From the NCBI GenBank assembly GCA_013822015.1, contig PNJU01000003.1:1-64000 (forward strand): DNA of 64,000 bases, read 5' to 3'. Positions 1 to 10,900 of this stretch are shown here, in pieces. This stretch comes from Candidatus Puniceispirillum sp. GTDB taxonomy: Bacteria; Pseudomonadota; Alphaproteobacteria; Caedimonadales; UBA1908. Numbering within the stretch: the stretch's first letter is position 1; every line of letters begins with the position of its first letter. The position numbers were made by a program, and so were the translations under genes. The notes under the pieces were generated by a model. The model was given only the letters and a program-made list of their open reading frames with translations, ran no database searches and was not told the DNA's origin.

Positions 1-278
1 TTTTTCCTTTTTCAAAATAATTGCATCCAACGATCATCCCACATTACTCCAACTTGAAATGACACAAAACACAGGCATGCGTAAAACGAAGCGCTCTGTT
101 TGCCTGTTAACGCAGCTCGGGCCCCAACTAATAAGTATCACTCATTCTTTGAGTATGCGCCGATCCCACCGCGGAATTCGCCGGCAACGTCATTATAAAT
201 CCAAACAACAGATGTTTCACTGACATCTCCATCATTTTTCAACATCTATAAATTAAAGTCCAAAATCAATAGATTATT

Positions 279-316
279 CTAACAACGTAGCCTTGTCTCC
301 TAACAGCGTAGCCTTG
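279..316. repeat. Tandem 17-nt direct repeats, 21-bp period
   Basis: The 17-mer CTAACAACGTAGCCTTG (279-295) recurs at 300-316 with one change (A to G at its 7th base). The two copies start 21 bp apart, two helical turns, so a protein could bind both on the same DNA face. They lie about 110-145 bp upstream of the first gene's ATG. Operator function is inference only. Confidence 0.5.
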
Positions 317-359
317 AAAGAAGATGCATTGTAGATCAAAAGTCATTATCCAAAAAACG

Positions 360-415
360 TTGTCTTTTTGAAAAAAAGTCTTATTTGAAAAAAGTAAGAC
401 TTGAAAAAAGGACAA
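360..415 (+). promoter_or_regulatory. 5' leader hairpin enclosing the ribosome site
   Basis: An inner perfect 8-bp inverted repeat (AAGTCTTA 376-383 with TAAGACTT 395-402) is enclosed by an outer stem pairing 360-369 with 406-415, ten base pairs including one U-G. The outer stem contains the AAGGA (408-412) that would serve the ATG at 424. The stretch is also a degenerate tandem repeat of TTGAAAAAA units starting at 368, 385 and 401. Translational control is an inference from the predicted fold. Confidence 0.4.
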
Positions 416-423
416 ACTCTACA

Positions 424-1362
424 ATGAAAAAAACATTTAGTATCGCTGCCATGGCAATCATGACAAATGGCGCTCTTTTGGCAAGCGCGGTCGCAGATGA
501 TGATCAGCCTCCATCATCTTCAACTCTGCCAATATCCCAGGTGCTCGCGCCTGAGAAGGCTCTCTTTGTTGAAAAGTTGCGCGCATGTGATGTAGCGCCT
601 CTCCTGAGCCACAATGCGACGCATCTGACTGCAATAGGTGCGCGTCTCAATTTTTTTGAAGACTATAGCGGTCTTCTTGATTATATTTCGAAGAACAAAT
701 CACTAAGGTCCGTTACCTTTCCGGGGCGATCAAATTTCCATGAAAAGAAGTGGTTAGCGTTACACAATCACATCTCAGAAAATACTGCGATCAAAACTGT
801 TTACTTTGAGCATGTTACACTGAATGTGCACATCAATAACCCAAATCCAAGAGTCAAAAAAGTACTTTCTAGAGAGTTGCTAGACGCATTAAGCAAAGAG
901 TATGAAGAAGGTGGGACACGTAAGAGTGCGGCCCCACTCGCCCCACCAGCTGCCCCCGTCACTGCCTCAGAAAGAGCGAGTAAGAGAACGAGAGCGTTGC
1001 AGTCGGTCTCACCAGCTCAATCACTGAACATAGGGATGGCACCTCTTCGCAGTGAGCATTTTACCTTTTCTGGAGAACGTCAAATGATCGTTTCACCACA
1101 CTTTCCTGTGGTCCATGAGCACCCTGCACAAGCCTCTTCCACAAGACTTGTGGCACGCACAGCTGTGACGCGTGTGTGGGATGGTTCAGAAGATGAGTCA
1201 TTTTTGGATGTGCACACTGCCCAAAGCTCGTCCTCGATGGAACCCACTGCCCTTGCAGTGAGCACGGTCGATACTGCAATCTGCGATGATGATGATGCGG
1301 CAGAGAAGCTGCTTGTCCTTAAGCACACGGGCCGAACAGATTTTAAGAAGCCGCGACACTAA
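424..1362 (+). CDS. Exported orphan protein, possible LRR-like segment
   Basis: About 312 residues. The N-terminus, MKKTFSIAAMAIMTNGALLA followed by an acidic stretch, looks like a Sec signal peptide, so the product is probably exported. ATG 424 is chosen over an upstream in-frame TTG at 385 because AAGGA at 408-412 precedes it by 11 nt and the signal peptide then starts cleanly. The first half of the mature protein contains two similar segments, around LLDYISKNKSLRSVTF and HNHISENTAIKTVYFEH, spaced like degenerate leucine-rich repeats. The second half is Ser/Ala/Pro-rich and low in complexity. I recognise no family. The leader may control its translation. The coding call is solid; the LRR idea is weak. 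Confidence 0.75.
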   Translation: MKKTFSIAAMAIMTNGALLASAVADDDQPPSSSTLPISQVLAPEKALFVEKLRACDVAPLLSHNATHLTAIGARLNFFEDYSGLLDYISKNKSLRSVTFPGRSNFHEKKWLALHNHISENTAIKTVYFEHVTLNVHINNPNPRVKKVLSRELLDALSKEYEEGGTRKSAAPLAPPAAPVTASERASKRTRALQSVSPAQSLNIGMAPLRSEHFTFSGERQMIVSPHFPVVHEHPAQASSTRLVARTAVTRVWDGSEDESFLDVHTAQSSSSMEPTALAVSTVDTAICDDDDAAEKLLVLKHTGRTDFKKPRH

Positions 1363-1434
1363 AAATTTACAGCCCACGAAACGGGACGGATTCTCAATGT
1401 AAGCAGAGGCCGTCTCGTAAGCGTGCTGTGGGTA

Positions 1435-1446
1435 TGCTCTAGAGCA
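1435..1446. repeat. 12-bp perfect palindrome
   Basis: TGCTCTAGAGCA is a perfect palindrome about 120 bp upstream of the chemotaxis transducer gene. The surrounding 1363-1566 interval is otherwise non-coding; CCCAC (1373-1377)/GTGGG (1428-1432) and GGGACGG (1383-1389)/CCGTCTC (1410-1416) could form an imperfect hairpin there, possibly a terminator for the preceding gene. Function unknown. Confidence 0.3.
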
Positions 1447-1566
1447 GGCACACTCTCACATTTTTATCCTGACCTGAATGCTCCTTAACCATTTGTTTAG
1501 GAACTCCGATTACAATTCCGAAAGTGCCACAGGCAAACAGATTTTTTGGATTGGAGGTCAACACAA

Positions 1567-3264
1567 ATGGCGACGCAAAAAACGGTTGTACAACCACAGT
1601 TCGAACTTAAGGCTTTAGAGCGTACACTTGCAATCATACGGTTCAAGGTAGATGGCACAATTGTTGACGCAAATGAGAACTTTTTAAAAGTCATGGGGTA
1701 CACCCTTGATGAAATTAAAGGATCCCATCACCGCATTTTTATGCCAGGACAGGAGGCTAATACCCATTCCTACGAAGACTTTTGGCAGAGACTGGCTCGG
1801 GGAGAATACATTGCAAGCAGATTCAAGCGCACCGCCAAGGGCGGGAAGGTAGTTTGGATTGAAGCGGCCTACAACCCTGTTAAAGATGACAGAGGCGCCG
1901 TTCTATACGTTGTCAAGAGCGCCATTGACGTCACCAAACGGCACGAGGACACGCTTTATTATCAGGGCCAACTTGAAGCCATTCGCAGATCACAGGCTGT
2001 CATTGAATTTAATAGTGATGGAACAATTATTACAGCAAACGATAAGTTCTTGCACTTCATGGGATATGCACTTGACGATATTGAAGGAAAACACCATCAA
2101 ATATTTGTCGATCATGATTACGCCAAAACAATTGATTATCAAAAGTTTTGGAAAGCGCTTCGCGAGGGTGAATACAAAGCAGGGGAGTTCAAGCGCTTCA
2201 CAAAAACAGGCCGAGAGGTTTGGATTCAGGCATCATACAATCCAATTCTAGATGCTGATGGAAAAGTTACAAGCATTGTGAAGTTTGCCACCGATGTTAC
2301 TGCTCAGAAACTGCAATATGCTGATTATAAAGGGCAAATTGATGCAATTAGCAAAGCACAAGCTGTCATTGAGTTTGAAATGGACGGAACAATCATTACA
2401 GCAAATCCCAACTTCTTACATGTGATGGGGTACACCCTTGATGAAGTTAAGGGACAGTACCACCGCATATTTGTTGATCCAGCGGAAGCACTCAGTCCGG
2501 AATATGAAGAGTTTTGGCGCCAACTGCGCTCCGGCAAATTTGACGCACGTGTATACAGGCGCATTGCTAAAGATGGACACAGCGTTTGGATCCAGGCGTC
2601 ATACAATCCAATTCTGGACATGAACGGCAAGCCATTCAAGGTCGTGAAGTTTGCAACAGACTTGTCCAGCGTCATGGAAATTTCCACCATGGCCGACAGT
2701 ACGTCGAGCAACACACAAACAGTTGCAGCAGCCATCGAAGAGATGTCGGCTTCAATTAATGAAATCAGCCAAAACATGACAAGAACCACAGATGCGACCG
2801 CAGAAATCACGCATGCAACAGAAAAGGTCGGATCTTCTGCCGAGCACCTCATTAGTACTACAATGGCTATGGAGAGCATCATCCGTATTATTGAGGAAAT
2901 TGCTCGGCAAACAAACTTACTTGCTCTAAACGCAACAATTGAAGCGGCAAGGGCAGGGGAGGCAGGCAAGGGATTTGCTGTTGTTGCGGCAGAAGTAAAA
3001 AGTCTATCAAGCCAAACAGCGCAAGCCACAGAAGATGTCGCAAAGGAAATTAAAACGGTGCAGCAGGCTTCAAAGTCTCTTCGTGAATCACTGGAGCAGA
3101 TTGCAGGCCTTGTAGATACAGTCAATAAGTATACCTCCAGCATTGCTGGCGCCATTGAAGAGCAAAGTGCTGTCACGCACGAGATATCAGCCAACACAGC
3201 CCATATCTCAACGCTCGTTGACCAGATGAATAACCGCGTCAGACAGCTTGCAAAACAGGCCTAG
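1567..3264 (+). CDS. Soluble triple-PAS methyl-accepting chemotaxis protein
   Basis: About 565 residues without a signal peptide or membrane segment, so a cytoplasmic transducer. Three PAS domains (about residues 17-121, 138-244, 260-364) share the pattern DGTI..AN..FL..MGY..D and repeat every ~122 residues, indicating internal duplication. Each ends in a PAC-like segment ([23 protein letters not shown]). The C-terminus is an MCP signalling domain with the conserved hairpin tip [20 protein letters not shown]. Start ATG 1567 has GGAGG at 1553-1557; the upstream in-frame TTG at 1546 has no such support. By family, the ligand is likely bound by PAS (heme, flavin or a small molecule), and output goes to CheA/CheW. 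No che genes are in the window. HAMP is absent. Family assignment is firm; the signal is unknown. Confidence 0.93.
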   Translation: MATQKTVVQPQFELKALERTLAIIRFKVDGTIVDANENFLKVMGYTLDEIKGSHHRIFMPGQEANTHSYEDFWQRLARGEYIASRFKRTAKGGKVVWIEAAYNPVKDDRGAVLYVVKSAIDVTKRHEDTLYYQGQLEAIRRSQAVIEFNSDGTIITANDKFLHFMGYALDDIEGKHHQIFVDHDYAKTIDYQKFWKALREGEYKAGEFKRFTKTGREVWIQASYNPILDADGKVTSIVKFATDVTAQKLQYADYKGQIDAISKAQAVIEFEMDGTIITANPNFLHVMGYTLDEVKGQYHRIFVDPAEALSPEYEEFWRQLRSGKFDARVYRRIAKDGHSVWIQASYNPILDMNGKPFKVVKFATDLSSVMEISTMADSTSSNTQTVAAAIEEMSASINEISQNMTRTTDATAEITHATEKVGSSAEHLISTTMAMESIIRIIEEIARQTNLLALNATIEAARAGEAGKGFAVVAAEVKSLSSQTAQATEDVAKEIKTVQQASKSLRESLEQIAGLVDTVNKYTSSIAGAIEEQSAVTHEISANTAHISTLVDQMNNRVRQLAKQA

Positions 3265-3300
3265 CACAAATAGGCCCGTCACAAAGCTGGATACTGTAGT

Positions 3301-3331
3301 GAATCCCCAGTCCCAAAGGCACTGGGGATTC
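3301..3331 (+). terminator. Hairpin terminator after MCP gene
   Basis: GAATCCCCAGT (3301-3311) and ACTGGGGATTC (3321-3331) form a perfect 11-bp stem with a 9-nt loop, 36 nt after the MCP stop codon. The following T-run is poor (TTCACC), so it may be a weak intrinsic terminator or an RNA 3'-end stabiliser. Confidence 0.55.
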
Positions 3332-3744
3332 TTCACCATCTCGCCCATTTATCCTTCAGTTGCGAACCACTTATGTAAGAAATTAGGGGGGAAGCAATGG
3401 TGTCAGGTATCTGTCATAACTGCTTCATACAAATGCCCTATAATCCGTATTATGGAAAATGATATTATTTAGCAATCGTATGATTTTTTTCCATTGGCTA
3501 CAAATGCGTTTGCCGGCGGCCATAAAAACGGTAACAGCTTACATCTAAAACTAAATCCTGAATTCCGTGTGAACAAGCATTCAACCTTTGTCAGCAGTTA
3601 ACCTTATGAAAAACATGCACGGTTATTCACTGACGTGTCTGCTCAAACTCTTACTATGCATTTCCTATTATAAACTTACTCTGACACAACGCCTTACTCT
3701 TGCTGCAAATTGCATGCAAGTATGCCCATATTTTCTGATACCCC
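3332..3744. other. Non-coding region upstream of groES promoter
   Basis: About 410 bp with only short open frames that lack ribosome sites or recognisable protein. I see a TATAAT at 3439-3444 without a matching -35 box, an inverted repeat ATAAT-CCGT-ATTAT around 3440-3453, and a 10-bp palindrome TTGCATGCAA at 3710-3719. None is clearly functional. Confidence 0.5.
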
Positions 3745-3774
3745 TTGACCGCGTTCAGACATTTAAGGTACAAA
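3745..3774 (+). promoter_or_regulatory. Sigma-70-type promoter of groESL
   Basis: TTGACC at 3745-3750 and TACAAA at 3769-3774 are separated by 18 bp. Transcription would start near 3781, inside the CIRCE element that follows, the usual arrangement for HrcA-repressed groESL operons. Confidence 0.65.
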
Positions 3775-3775
3775 T

Positions 3776-3802
3776 TTAGCACTCGCCTCTTATGAGTGCT
3801 AA
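3776..3802. promoter_or_regulatory. CIRCE element (HrcA operator)
   Basis: TTAGCACTC (3776-3784), nine spacer bases, then GAGTGCTAA (3794-3802): a perfect match to the CIRCE consensus. CIRCE is bound by the heat-shock repressor HrcA, whose activity depends on GroEL. Its place over the predicted start of groESL transcription implies HrcA-type heat regulation. hrcA itself is not in the window. Confidence 0.96.
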
Positions 3803-3858
3803 CTAGGGCCATAAGGCGCGCGAGCGTTCTTTGGTTGGTCTAACGATGGAGAATGATC

Positions 3859-4155
3859 ATGAAATTTCGACCTTTACACGACCGTGTTCTTGTCAAGCGC
3901 ATTGAACAAGAAACGAAAACAGCAAGCGGCATTATTATCCCTGACTCTGCCCAGGAAAAGCCTATCCAAGGAGAGGTCATTTCTGTAGGTGAAGGCGTAC
4001 GCGATGAAAAAGGCGCCCTGCGTCCTCTGGATGTGAAGCCAGGTGATCGCATTATCTTTGGCAAGTGGTCAGGTACTGAGGTCAAAATTGGCGCGGAGGA
4101 TCTCCTGATTATGAAAGAATCCGATATCTTTGGCATTCTGACAAACGCTGCTTAA
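3859..4155 (+). CDS. groES: Co-chaperonin GroES
   Basis: About 98 residues, normal GroES length. It begins [20 protein letters not shown], continues with GGIIIPD-type mobile loop ([14 protein letters not shown]) and ends in the [11 protein letters not shown]-type strand. GroES forms the heptameric lid that closes the GroEL cage during ATP-driven protein folding in the cytoplasm. ATG 3859 is preferred over ATG 3853 because GGAGA at 3848-3852 then sits at a proper distance. It is first in a two-gene operon with groEL (28-nt gap) under CIRCE control. Confidence 0.98.
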   Translation: MKFRPLHDRVLVKRIEQETKTASGIIIPDSAQEKPIQGEVISVGEGVRDEKGALRPLDVKPGDRIIFGKWSGTEVKIGAEDLLIMKESDIFGILTNAA

Positions 4156-4183
4156 CACTTAACCTTGTAAAGGAGTCAAATAA

Positions 4184-5830
<1,647 letters not shown>

Positions 5831-5856
5831 AGCCCCCTGCCCTTGTGGTTACAAAG

Positions 5857-5882
5857 AGGGAGCCTTTTTGGCTCCCTTTTTT
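5857..5882 (+). terminator. Intrinsic terminator of groESL
   Basis: AGGGAGCC (5857-5864), a five-T loop, then GGCTCCCT (5870-5877) followed directly by a run of T residues: a classical Rho-independent terminator 27 nt after groEL. Confidence 0.92.
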
Positions 5883-5942
5883 ATTGCATAGCTCTGGCAT
5901 ATATCTTATAAAAACCCAACTCAATTGGATCTTATATATGAC

Positions 5943-6326
5943 ATGCGCCTTGTTTTAATTATTTCTCTTTTTTTGTCCTTAGCGTGCAATGCACGAAGCG
6001 TTCAGGATGAAGAGTTTGGCGTCATGCCGCCCGCACCGGCACATCTGTGCCTTATAAAGCTCCCCCTTTCACTCGAGGAGCTCCCCCAGTTTGTTGGTCA
6101 GCTCTTTGACCAGCAAAGCGATGAGCACGAGATCCACCTTGCCACACAGCTCTTTGATCAATCAGCTCCCTTAGCGGAAAGTAAAACTTTCTACGACACA
6201 TATTTTGCCCAGACACAAGCCGCAATGCATGGCAAATTTAACTTGGTGCAACAGTCTGTCTACTCCTACCCAGGCTTGGATATGGGCTTCATTTATATTC
6301 GCTGCACAAAAACACAAGAATATTGA
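5943..6326 (+). CDS. Small exported orphan protein
   Basis: About 127 residues. MRLVLIISLFLSLACNARSV is a hydrophobic signal sequence; cleavage after a small residue before the mature SVQDEEFG is likely. The Cys after LSLA is not a clean lipobox. ATG 5943 is chosen rather than an upstream in-frame TTG at 5925, since it places the signal peptide at the very start. I see no clear Shine-Dalgarno. The mature part has no family I recognise. It lies between the groEL terminator and another exported orphan, whose promoter overlaps its stop codon. Confidence 0.6.
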   Translation: MRLVLIISLFLSLACNARSVQDEEFGVMPPAPAHLCLIKLPLSLEELPQFVGQLFDQQSDEHEIHLATQLFDQSAPLAESKTFYDTYFAQTQAAMHGKFNLVQQSVYSYPGLDMGFIYIRCTKTQEY

Positions 6327-6352
6327 CATTTTGTCATATTAAATCCTATGTT
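6323..6352 (+). promoter_or_regulatory. Putative promoter of the 6383 gene
   Basis: TTGACA at 6323-6328 and TATGTT at 6347-6352, 18 bp apart, about 30 nt before the start codon and overlapping the stop of the preceding gene. The -35 box and the TTTT run after it resemble promoters before the paralogous genes at 57564 and 58671. Confidence 0.45.
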
Positions 6353-6382
6353 CTTACAAATTCACTTGCTAAGGACACATCA

Positions 6383-7903
6383 ATGAAAAATCTTTCTTTA
6401 ACCACTCTTTCTCTATGCTTTCTTTCCGCAAATCATCTCTTAGCGAGCGCCTCTGGTGGCACTTTTGATGATCTTGCCGCCAGCCTTTCGCAGACGCGAG
6501 GGATTACGCTCCCAAGTGACTGGTCCCTTCATCAAGATGCGGATCTTGACGCGTTGCTAACAAAACAAATTGGCGCCCTACAATCAGAGGATGCACGCAA
6601 ATACGCGAACGTTATGCGTATGGTTTTTGAGCAACAAATCAATGCGTTAAAAAAAGCTGCAGACTCAGAAGATCCATTTGTCGAAGTCGGCGATAAAGTC
6701 GATAAGACCCTGACATTGATGGAAGCAGAGCACAAGAAGTATTTAAACACCACCGACACAAGCGAGATCGAAAAAAAGTGGATTTTCTCCACCATTTCAT
6801 ATAAGGCTGCCCAGGCAATGGCGCGCCTACTTCCACGTATTGCGGCGCATGCGTTTTCCTGTGTCCAAGCAATCAAAGGCGACGAATCACGCACGTTTGA
6901 GTTTTCAAATGCGCGTGACTTCAAGCGCGCGCAAGATCACTTAGAGCGTCGAATTGCTTACGTCGCTTTTAAGGCTGCAGTCAGGGCAACGCCCTACAAA
7001 GACGGAATCTTAAACCTTGCCTCTACTCTCGCGAAAAAGCTTCCCCATGACCCCATTTTGTTAACTGACCTGCAAGGCCAGGATTTCATGAAAATCTGTG
7101 ACGAGCTCTTTTTTGACCAAGACATTTGGTGTCATCCTGTCATGTCACTCTTGGGTCAATTCGTAGACGATAAGAAGACTACTGAATTTGATGCGCATAT
7201 TGGAGGCGCTTTGCCAGAGGAACGGGAGCTCATTGAACTAAACTACCGAAAGACTGCCCAGTTGCTACGTGCTCAAGCGGGCTTTTATGGGGAAGATGTC
7301 ACAAAGGCCTCTCCTCTCATGAATACACTAGGTTTTCTGATGCAAACCTACGCAGACCGCATTGCCGCAGAATTTGGTCCGCGCGTAACCCCAAGCACAA
7401 GCAGTGCGGGCCGCCTGGAATCCCCATCTTTGCGCAGGTCGCCCATCTCACAAAAGCGTCAAAATGGTCAGCACCCGCGCCACGTTCAAGAGACCCTCAA
7501 AGCACGGCACGAGAAGCGTGTGGCCAATATTCTTGAGACAAGTCCAAAAAAGTACGCCCTTCTTGGTGAGGGTGCAACAAGCGAGCTTGACATGATTGCA
7601 GCCAGGCTCGTGCATAACCCGGGCGTTGCTGAGCTTGCCAAAATGATTGAGGAAATGAACGCAATCACCAAAACTCTGGATACGCGCCTTGCTCAGAAAA
7701 CCCGTGAGCTAAAGGCGAGTGAGTCGGCCTCACGTGCTTCATCCTCAGTGCAGGAATTGCCTCCCGTCAGCTCGTCTTCAAGCTCCTCAAATGTGCGCCG
7801 CGAGGTCATCGATGCCCACATCAAGGCAGGTCATCTGAGCGCAAGCGACCTGAAAAAGAAAAAGAACAGCCGCGGCGGAAAAGGTGGGAAAAAGCGCCGC
7901 TAA
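6383..7903 (+). CDS. Exported orphan protein with basic C-terminal tail
   Basis: About 506 residues. The N-terminus MKNLSLTTLSLCFLSANHLL is a signal peptide. ATG 6383 has AAGGA at 6371-6375; the longer frame from 6323 would overlap the preceding gene and is rejected. Residues ~30-350 look largely helical. The C-terminal third is disordered-looking, with a Ser-rich tract (SSSSSSSN) and a very basic end, KKKKNSRGGKGGKKRR, resembling a nucleic-acid or polyanion-binding tail. No domain is recognised. The next gene, dnaE, starts 58 nt downstream but is functionally unrelated. The coding call is firm; function unknown. Confidence 0.75.
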   Translation: MKNLSLTTLSLCFLSANHLLASASGGTFDDLAASLSQTRGITLPSDWSLHQDADLDALLTKQIGALQSEDARKYANVMRMVFEQQINALKKAADSEDPFVEVGDKVDKTLTLMEAEHKKYLNTTDTSEIEKKWIFSTISYKAAQAMARLLPRIAAHAFSCVQAIKGDESRTFEFSNARDFKRAQDHLERRIAYVAFKAAVRATPYKDGILNLASTLAKKLPHDPILLTDLQGQDFMKICDELFFDQDIWCHPVMSLLGQFVDDKKTTEFDAHIGGALPEERELIELNYRKTAQLLRAQAGFYGEDVTKASPLMNTLGFLMQTYADRIAAEFGPRVTPSTSSAGRLESPSLRRSPISQKRQNGQHPRHVQETLKARHEKRVANILETSPKKYALLGEGATSELDMIAARLVHNPGVAELAKMIEEMNAITKTLDTRLAQKTRELKASESASRASSSVQELPPVSSSSSSSNVRREVIDAHIKAGHLSASDLKKKKNSRGGKGGKKRR

Positions 7904-7961
7904 GCGCACCGCCATTGGCAGGGGGAGAGAAATCCATTATAACCAAACTTATTGGTGATAA

Positions 7962-10900
7962 ATGGAGCCAAACGTGGCGCTTTCCCCCTATGTTCCTTTG
8001 CGACTTCACTCGCCCTTTTCTTTGGCGGAAGGGGCTCTACGCATCCCTGCCTTGGTCGAGCTATGCAAGAAGTACGGGATTCCGGCAGCCGCTTTAACGG
8101 ACACCAATAACCTTTTCGGCGCCATGGAGTTTTCCTTATACTGCGCCAAGGCAGGCGTCCAACCCATCATTGGGTGTCAGATAAGCCTTACCCCACGCCC
8201 AGGCGACCCAAGACTGGAGACGCGGCGCAAAATGGGGGATGAGCTCACTGACCACATTATTCTCCTTGTCCAAAATGAGGTCGGGTATAAAAATCTTCTC
8301 AAACTTGTCAGCCGTTTATACGTGGACAAAGAGGCGCCAGACCTTGGGAGCCCTCAAATCTCCTATGAGCTTCTCGCACGTCACAGTGAGGGCCTCATAG
8401 CCTTGTCGGGTGGCACCAAAGGCGCTATCCACGAGCTTCTTCTTAAAAACCAGAAGGACGAAGCCCACGCCTTTGCCGCGCATCTCGCAAGCCTTTTTCC
8501 TGGGCGTTTTTACCTTGAAATTTCCCGCCACGGCCTTCCCCAAGAAGAAGAGATCGAGGAAGATCTCCTTGATCTTGCCAAAACCCAGGGACTGCCCCTT
8601 GTTGCCACCAATGAGATCTTCTTTGAGAGTGAGGCGGACTACGAAGCCCACGACGCCCTTTTGTGTATCGCTCAGGGTGCTTACGTGTCCCAAGAGGACA
8701 GGCGCCGGGTCACACTCCACCACCGATTTAAAAGCCCTGACGAAATGGTCGCCCTTTTTGAGGACCTGCCCGAGGCCATCACCAACACCCGACTTATCGC
8801 CCAGCGCTGCGCCTTTATGGTGGAGATTAAAGATCCCATGCTCCCCCCCTTCCCCACCCCTCGTGGTGAGAAAGAGGAAATTCGCCACCAGGCAAAAACC
8901 GGGCTGGAGGCACGCCTAACCCACGAGGTGTTCCCACGCCTGCCTGAAGACACCCACGAAACAACGCGCGCCCAGTATTTTGACAGACTCGAGTTCGAGC
9001 TGGGTGTCATTGAACAAATGGGCTTTTCTGGGTACTTCCTTATCGTCGGTGACTTTATCCAGTGGGCCAAGTCCCAGAATATCCCCGTGGGGCCTGGGCG
9101 TGGCTCAGGTGCCGGCTCCCTCGTTGCCTGGGCACTGACCATCACCGACGTCGACCCCATCCGTTTTCAGCTTATCTTTGAGCGCTTCTTGAACCCCGAA
9201 CGCGTCTCCATGCCTGACTTTGACGTGGACTTTTGCCAGGACCGCCGGGACGAGGTCATCGCGTATGTACGAGAGAGGTACGGCGCCGACCGCGTGGCCC
9301 ACATCATCACCTTTGGAAAGCTGCAGGCACGCGCGGTCGTGCGTGACGTGGGGCGTGTCCTTGGCATGCCCTACGGCCAGGTTGACCGCCTATCAAAAAT
9401 GATCCCCTCCAACCCAGCCAATCCGATCACCTTGGCCGACGCCCTTATCCAGGAGCCTGATCTGGGCCGCGCCAGCGCCGAGGACCCCGCCGTTGCCAAA
9501 CTCCTCGATATCGGGATGAAGCTTGAGGGGCTCTACCGCCACGCCTCAACCCACGCGGCCGGTGTTGTGATTGGAGGTGAGCCCATTGATAACATTGTGC
9601 CGCTCTACCACGATCAGAAGGGCTTGCTGCCCGCGACCCAGTTCCATATGAAGCATGTGGAGATGGCGGGCCTGGTGAAGTTTGACTTCTTGGGGCTTAA
9701 AACTCTTTCTGTGATTCAGCGCGCCGTGGATTTTGTCAATGAAAGCGGTACGCCCCTCAACATCTCGACCATTTCACTGGAAGACGCGCCCACCTTTTCC
9801 CTTCTTCAGCGCGTTGAAACCGTGGGCATCTTCCAGCTTGAAGGTGCGGGCATGCGCGACGTTCTCAAGAAACTTCGCCCCACAAACTTTGAAGAAATTA
9901 TTGCCCTGATCTCCCTGTACCGTCCCGGTCCCAGGGACGACATCCCCCGCTATCTTGCCTGTAAGCATGGTCATGAAGAGGTGCACTTCGCCCATCCTCT
10001 GTTGGAGGGTATCCTGAAAGAAACCTACGGTGTCATGGTTTACCAAGAACAGGTCATGCAGATCGCCCAGGTCTTGGCCGGGTACACCTTAGGCGGCGCG
10101 GACATGCTGCGCCGCGCCATGGGTAAGAAAATTAAAAGTGAGATGGACACCCAAAAGGACATCTTCCTCAAGGGCACCAAAGAAAAAGGCATTGACGCAA
10201 AAGTGGCGGAGGGCATTTTCGAGCAAGCCGCCAAGTTTGCGGGATACGGCTTTAACAAATGCCACGCAACGCCCTACGCGCTGATTGCCTATCAAACAGC
10301 ATATCTGAAAGCCAACTTCCCCGTTGCCTTCATGGCGGCCTCCATGACCTTTGATATGCACAACACAGATAAGCTTATGATCTTCAAGGCAGATCTTGTG
10401 CGCATGGGTATTGAGGTCTTGCCACCTGATATTAACAAGAGCTTTGCTGATTTTCGTGGCGAGGCTCTTCCAAACGGACAAGAGGGCGTGCGCTATGCCC
10501 TCGGCGCCATTAAAAGTGTGGGGGCGGCTGCCATGGAGGAAGTGGTCGCCGAGCGTGAGGCGCGCGGCCTCTTCAAGGACATCTTTGACTTCGCCAAGCG
10601 CTTAGACAGCAAAATTGTGAACAAGCGATTCATGGAGAAGCTCATAGCAGCCGGCGCCTTTGATACCCTTGAGCCAAACCGCGCCAGGCTCATGGCGGGC
10701 TTAGAGATGATTTTGCGTCAGGCGGGTGAGCTTAAAAACCAGCGCACCAGCGCACAGAGCTCCCTTTTTGGGGCAGGCGTCACCATCAGCACCCCCGAGC
10801 TACCCAAAGCGCAGCCCTGGGACCGCTTTGAGACCCTCTCCCAGGAGTTTGATGCCATTGGATTTTATCTCTCCTCTCACCCCCTGGACGCGTACGCGAG

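Larger units (their letters stand above)
1..423. other. Non-coding region upstream of first gene
   Basis: No convincing coding region lies here on either strand. It holds two features listed separately: a pair of near-identical 17-nt direct repeats and a long AT-rich hairpin directly before the first gene. The left part, about 1-270, shows nothing else I recognise; it could be the downstream flank of a gene that ends before the window. Confidence 0.6.

Noticed and set aside
2325-3197. 290-codon open frame antisense to the MCP gene
   Set aside because: It lies wholly opposite a clear MCP signalling domain, its product is low in complexity (Ser/Ala/Val/Met-rich), and no ribosome site supports it.
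3248-3779. Two short open frames (74 and 63 codons) before groES
   Set aside because: No ribosome site, no signal or domain; one overlaps the MCP stop and the terminator-like hairpin.
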